Shown here: piece after piece, positions 6,324 to 8,264 of the stretch | Position numbering within the stretch: position 1 is the stretch's first letter | How the letters are laid out: every line of letters starts with the position of its first letter | Source of the DNA: Bacillota bacterium | GTDB lineage: Bacteria; Bacillota; Clostridia; Lachnospirales; Lachnospiraceae | Length of the DNA: 8,264 nt | Assembly: GCA_023415055.1 (NCBI GenBank) | Contig: JAEZLZ010000101.1 | Location: 1-8,264 of the forward strand | Direction of reading: 5' to 3' | Program-made: the position numbers and the translations under genes | The notes under the pieces: model-generated | What the model saw: only the letters and a program-made list of their open reading frames with translations | Databases searched by the model: none | What the model was told of the DNA's origin: nothing

Positions 6324-6626
6324 CTAGACTATACTTCTCTTCCTTTTTCTAAAATTGCTCCAAGAAAAATCATTATCTTTGGCGTAAAGCTTTTTCTTAA
6401 ATTCATCGACCATAAAGTAATATCTTGTTCCCAGATAAACGATCAGCAAACCGAAGACCACCCCCGGAACTGATGTGTTCCATACTTTTAACCAAATATG
6501 GTTCAACATGCTAAAGGCACAAAAGAACATACCCAAAAATAGAATCATCAGACTACCGAAATAAAGCAGGAACATAATGATCGATTTCCGCACCGGCTGC
6601 CTTTTGTCACGTTCATAGTTACTCAT
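6324..6626 (-). CDS. Small two-helix membrane protein ahead of amt, function unknown
   Basis: A 100-residue protein that I do not recognise. It has a charged N-terminus (1-14), a long hydrophobic segment at about 15-41, a short linker, a second hydrophobic segment at about 53-73, and a strongly basic tail (KKKL, RKRKR). The topology suggests both ends on the cytosolic side. A clear GGAGG (6638-6634) lies seven bases before the ATG, so it is very likely translated. The gap to amt is only 39 bases and shows no terminator, so it probably heads the amt-glnK operon. A role as an accessory or regulator of the ammonium channel is a guess from position only. Confidence 0.72.
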   Translation of the reverse strand: MSNYERDKRQPVRKSIIMFLLYFGSLMILFLGMFFCAFSMLNHIWLKVWNTSVPGVVFGLLIVYLGTRYYFMVDEFKKKLYAKDNDFSWSNFRKRKRSIV

Positions 6627-6673
6627 CCCAACACCTCCTAACCCATACCCGATTTTTGATGATAAAACGACAA

Positions 6674-6807
6674 GAGGTCAAAGCAGATTGCTTTGACCTC
6701 ATTGTCCATGATAATAATAAAAGAGGCCAAAGCATATCGCTTTGACCTCATCGTCCATGATAATCACAAAAGAGGCCAAAGCATATCGCTTTGACCTCTT
6801 TGTCTAA
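6674..6807 (-). repeat. Three tandem 49-bp units, each a terminator-like hairpin
   Basis: Units start at 6674, 6723 and 6772. Each holds arms GAGGYCAAAGC and GCTTTGACCTC with a five-base loop: 6674-6684/6690-6700, 6723-6733/6739-6749 and 6772-6782/6788-6798. Units one and two match at 43 of 49 bases; the 27-bp hairpins of units two and three are identical. On the minus strand units three and two end in CTCTTTTGTG and CTCTTTTATT, as intrinsic terminators do; unit one ends CTCTTGTCG. The one changed stem base gives G-U in minus-strand RNA but A-C in plus-strand RNA, favouring function in a minus-strand transcript. They lie between queA and the ammonium operon, either as stacked queA terminators or as the leader of the operon. 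Confidence 0.85.
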
Positions 6808-6809
6808 AA

Positions 6810-6815
6810 ATTATA
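6810..6815 (-). promoter_or_regulatory. Possible -10 box upstream of the tandem hairpins
   Basis: TATAAT on the minus strand, with no acceptable -35 box 16-18 bases upstream. If used, transcription would start near 6803 and place all three hairpins in the 5' leader of the ammonium operon. No better promoter for the operon is visible between 6627 and 6672. The rest of 6816-6952 is AT-rich and holds only a short dyad TATGAC/GTCATA (6920-6935). Confidence 0.3.
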
Positions 6816-6952
6816 TTGGTGAGTTTAGCACACTTACTTCTGAAATGCAATAGCTATTTTGAAAAGTTTTTTGATACTAACCTAAGTTATGCTAACAATA
6901 TTAACTTTATACCCCAAGATATGACGGATGTCATAATAAAGTGCTTAAAAAT

Positions 6953-8008
6953 TTAATGTATAAACATAGCATCACCAAAACTGAAGAATCGATAGCGTTC
7001 CTTCACCGCTTCCTCATAAGCTGACATGATATGCTCTCTGCCCGCTAATGCAGACACTAGCATCATCAAAGTCGATTCCGGCAGGTGGAAATTTGTTATT
7101 AATGCATTCAATACCTTAAAACGATAGCCCGGATAAATAAAGATTGAGGTATCACCACTGCCCGGCTGTACCATGCCCTGTTCGTCTGCTGCCGATTCAA
7201 TAGTTCTGCAGCTTGTTGTTCCCACGCAGATAACACGTCCGCCATTTCTTTTTGTCTGATTGATGATGTTTGCCGCTTCCTCTGTCACCTGATAAAACTC
7301 CGAATGCATGTGATGTTCGAGCACGTTTTCCACCTTTACCGGACGGAAGGTGCCGAGTCCGACATGTAAGGTAACATTGGCGATGGGTATTCCCATCTCT
7401 TCTACCTCAGCTAGTAGTTCCTTGGTAAAATGTAAACCTGCTGTGGGTGCAGCGGCGGAACCGTCATACTTTGCATATACTGTCTGGTATCGACTCTTAT
7501 CTACTAATTCATGTGTAATATATGGAGGTAAAGGCATCTGTCCAAGCTGGTCAAGAATCTCCTCGAAGATGCCCTGATAAGCAAACTTCACCAGACGATT
7601 ACCATCCTCCAGCATATCAACAATCTCCCCAATCAGAATTCCGTTGCCAAAGCTGATCTTCGTCCCGCTTCTTGCCTTCTTGCCGGGTTTCACCAGAGTC
7701 TCCCAGATATCATTTTCTCTGCGCTTAAGTAACAGTAATTCTATCTTAGCTCCATGCACTTCCTCATTCTCATTGATGCTCGTCTCATGAAGCTTCTCGC
7801 CGATCAATCTGGCCGGAATTACCCTCGAATTATTGACGACGAGACAGTCTCCCTTACGAAGATACTGAGTAATGTTCTTAAATATTCTATGTTCTATTGC
7901 ACCAGTCACTTTATCCAGTACCAGCAGTCTGGAACCGGAACGGTCCTCCAACGGATCCTGTGCAATGAGTTCTTCAGGTAAATCATAGTAAAAATCTTGT
8001 GTTTTCAA
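6953..8008 (-). CDS. queA: S-adenosylmethionine:tRNA ribosyltransferase-isomerase QueA
   Basis: A 351-residue cytosolic enzyme that transfers and isomerises the ribosyl part of SAM onto 7-aminomethyl-7-deazaguanine in the tRNA wobble position, forming epoxyqueuosine. Family segments: MKTQDFYYDLPEELIAQDPL (1-20), NNSRVIPARL (59-68), WETLVKPGKK (102-111), LGQMPLPPYI (155-164), YQTVYAKYDGSAAAPTAGLH (174-193), GTTSCRTIES (263-272), TNFHLPESTLMMLVSA (305-320). Length is normal (about 340-355). The start is a TTG at 8008, five bases after GGAGG. It gives the usual MKxxDF beginning, whereas the in-frame ATG at 8020 lies inside the ribosome binding site. The common partner tgt is not downstream: 326 bases with the tandem hairpins follow. 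Confidence 0.96.
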   Translation of the reverse strand: MKTQDFYYDLPEELIAQDPLEDRSGSRLLVLDKVTGAIEHRIFKNITQYLRKGDCLVVNNSRVIPARLIGEKLHETSINENEEVHGAKIELLLLKRRENDIWETLVKPGKKARSGTKISFGNGILIGEIVDMLEDGNRLVKFAYQGIFEEILDQLGQMPLPPYITHELVDKSRYQTVYAKYDGSAAAPTAGLHFTKELLAEVEEMGIPIANVTLHVGLGTFRPVKVENVLEHHMHSEFYQVTEEAANIINQTKRNGGRVICVGTTSCRTIESAADEQGMVQPGSGDTSIFIYPGYRFKVLNALITNFHLPESTLMMLVSALAGREHIMSAYEEAVKERYRFFSFGDAMFIH

Positions 8009-8013
8009 AGCTA

Positions 8014-8018
8014 CCTCC
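8014..8018 (-). promoter_or_regulatory. Ribosome binding site fixing the queA TTG start
   Basis: GGAGG on the minus strand, five bases before TTG 8008-8006. The ATG at 8020-8018 shares its G with this site and has no site of its own, so it is rejected as start. Confidence 0.78.
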
Positions 8019-8085
8019 ATCAAATACTCAGATCATGGCTGACCTGAAAAATACTCCTATCTTATCCAGCGTTCATACGTGGTTG

Positions 8086-8114
8086 ATTATACCTTCTTTT
8101 TAAAGAAAAATCCA
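8086..8114 (-). promoter_or_regulatory. Probable queA promoter
   Basis: Consensus -10 TATAAT (8091-8086) with a weak -35 TGGATT (8114-8109) at 17 bases. The spacer contains a dyad TTCTTT/AAAGAA (8094-8107), which could be an operator. The leader to the TTG start is about 70 bases. Confidence 0.6.
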
Positions 8115-8178
8115 GTATTCTTTTGCAATATATCTATATTGAAAATTGAAAAGTTTAATTCCACTTCTCTTTTATCCT

Positions 8179-8210
8179 GTGGAGTTTACCTTCGCACAAG
8201 TAGAGTTTAC
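8179..8210. repeat. Short direct repeat upstream of queA
   Basis: GTGGAGTTTAC (8179-8189) and GTAGAGTTTAC (8200-8210) match at 10 of 11 bases and are offset by 21 bases, two turns of the helix. They lie about 65-95 bases upstream of the queA -35 box. Paired protein binding is possible but unproven. I see no supported gene from 8115 to the right edge. Confidence 0.3.
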
Positions 8211-8264
8211 TCCTTCATACGTTAGTGATATGATTTTCATACCTTCTGACGGCAGTAGAAGGAG

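Noticed and set aside
6674..6807. CRISPR array
   Set aside because: Only three copies, the repeat fills most of the unit, spacers are near-identical to each other, and no cas gene is present.
6674..6807. ANTAR-type two-hairpin target or a glutamine riboswitch for the ammonium operon
   Set aside because: The loops are five bases, not the six-base loops with fixed A and G of ANTAR targets, and I could not find the conserved glnA-RNA segments.
6627..6952. Sigma-54 promoter for the ammonium operon
   Set aside because: No TGGCAC-N5-TTGC match. The closest, TTGGCC inside the repeat units, lacks the GC at the right distance.
8172..8264. Minus-strand open frame running in from the right edge and ending at TAA 8174-8172
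   Set aside because: Only 30 codons, low-complexity start and no recognisable protein. A plus-strand ATG at 8230 is equally unsupported.

Overview
The window looks like chromosomal DNA of a low-to-mid GC, anaerobic-type Firmicute, most likely a Clostridia member close to Lachnospiraceae. The pointers are a T-box leader, strong GGAGG ribosome binding sites, sigma-A promoters, and protein sequences of clostridial character (COG2509-type FAD protein, Amt with PII). The genus is inference; no marker gene settles it.

Layout, left to right. (1) Positions 1-420, minus strand: a complete T-box riboswitch with promoter, specifier region, T-box and terminator. It controls a gene that lies off the left edge. 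The specifier reads TTC and the T-box variable base is T, which fits tRNA-Phe. (2) 590-1375, plus: a Cof-type HAD hydrolase with its own promoter and terminator. (3) 1548-2948, plus: an FAD-dependent oxidoreductase of the uncharacterised COG2509 type with a four-cysteine motif. (4) 2987-3155: a 169-bp imperfect palindrome between two converging genes. (5) 3210-3986, minus: an AAC(3)/YokD-family acetyltransferase with its own promoter. (6) 6626-4309, minus: a probable operon of a small two-helix membrane protein, an ammonium transporter (Amt) and a PII protein (GlnK), ended by a large hairpin terminator at 4116-4178. (7) 6674-6807: three tandem 49-bp units, each a near-perfect hairpin, between queA and the ammonium operon. 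(8) 6953-8008, minus: queA for queuosine synthesis, starting at TTG. The right 250 bases hold its promoter and a short direct repeat.

The nitrogen block is the main functional unit. Amt would import ammonium, and GlnK would gate it according to ATP/ADP and 2-oxoglutarate. The gene order is amt-glnK, and GlnK has Asn instead of the Tyr that is uridylylated in enterobacteria. The other genes look like independent housekeeping or accessory units.

The least explained parts are the tandem hairpins in front of the ammonium operon and the long palindrome at 2987-3155. Three annotated starts were moved downstream of the longest open frame (FAD protein, GlnK, QueA), because the upstream start codon lies inside the ribosome binding site.
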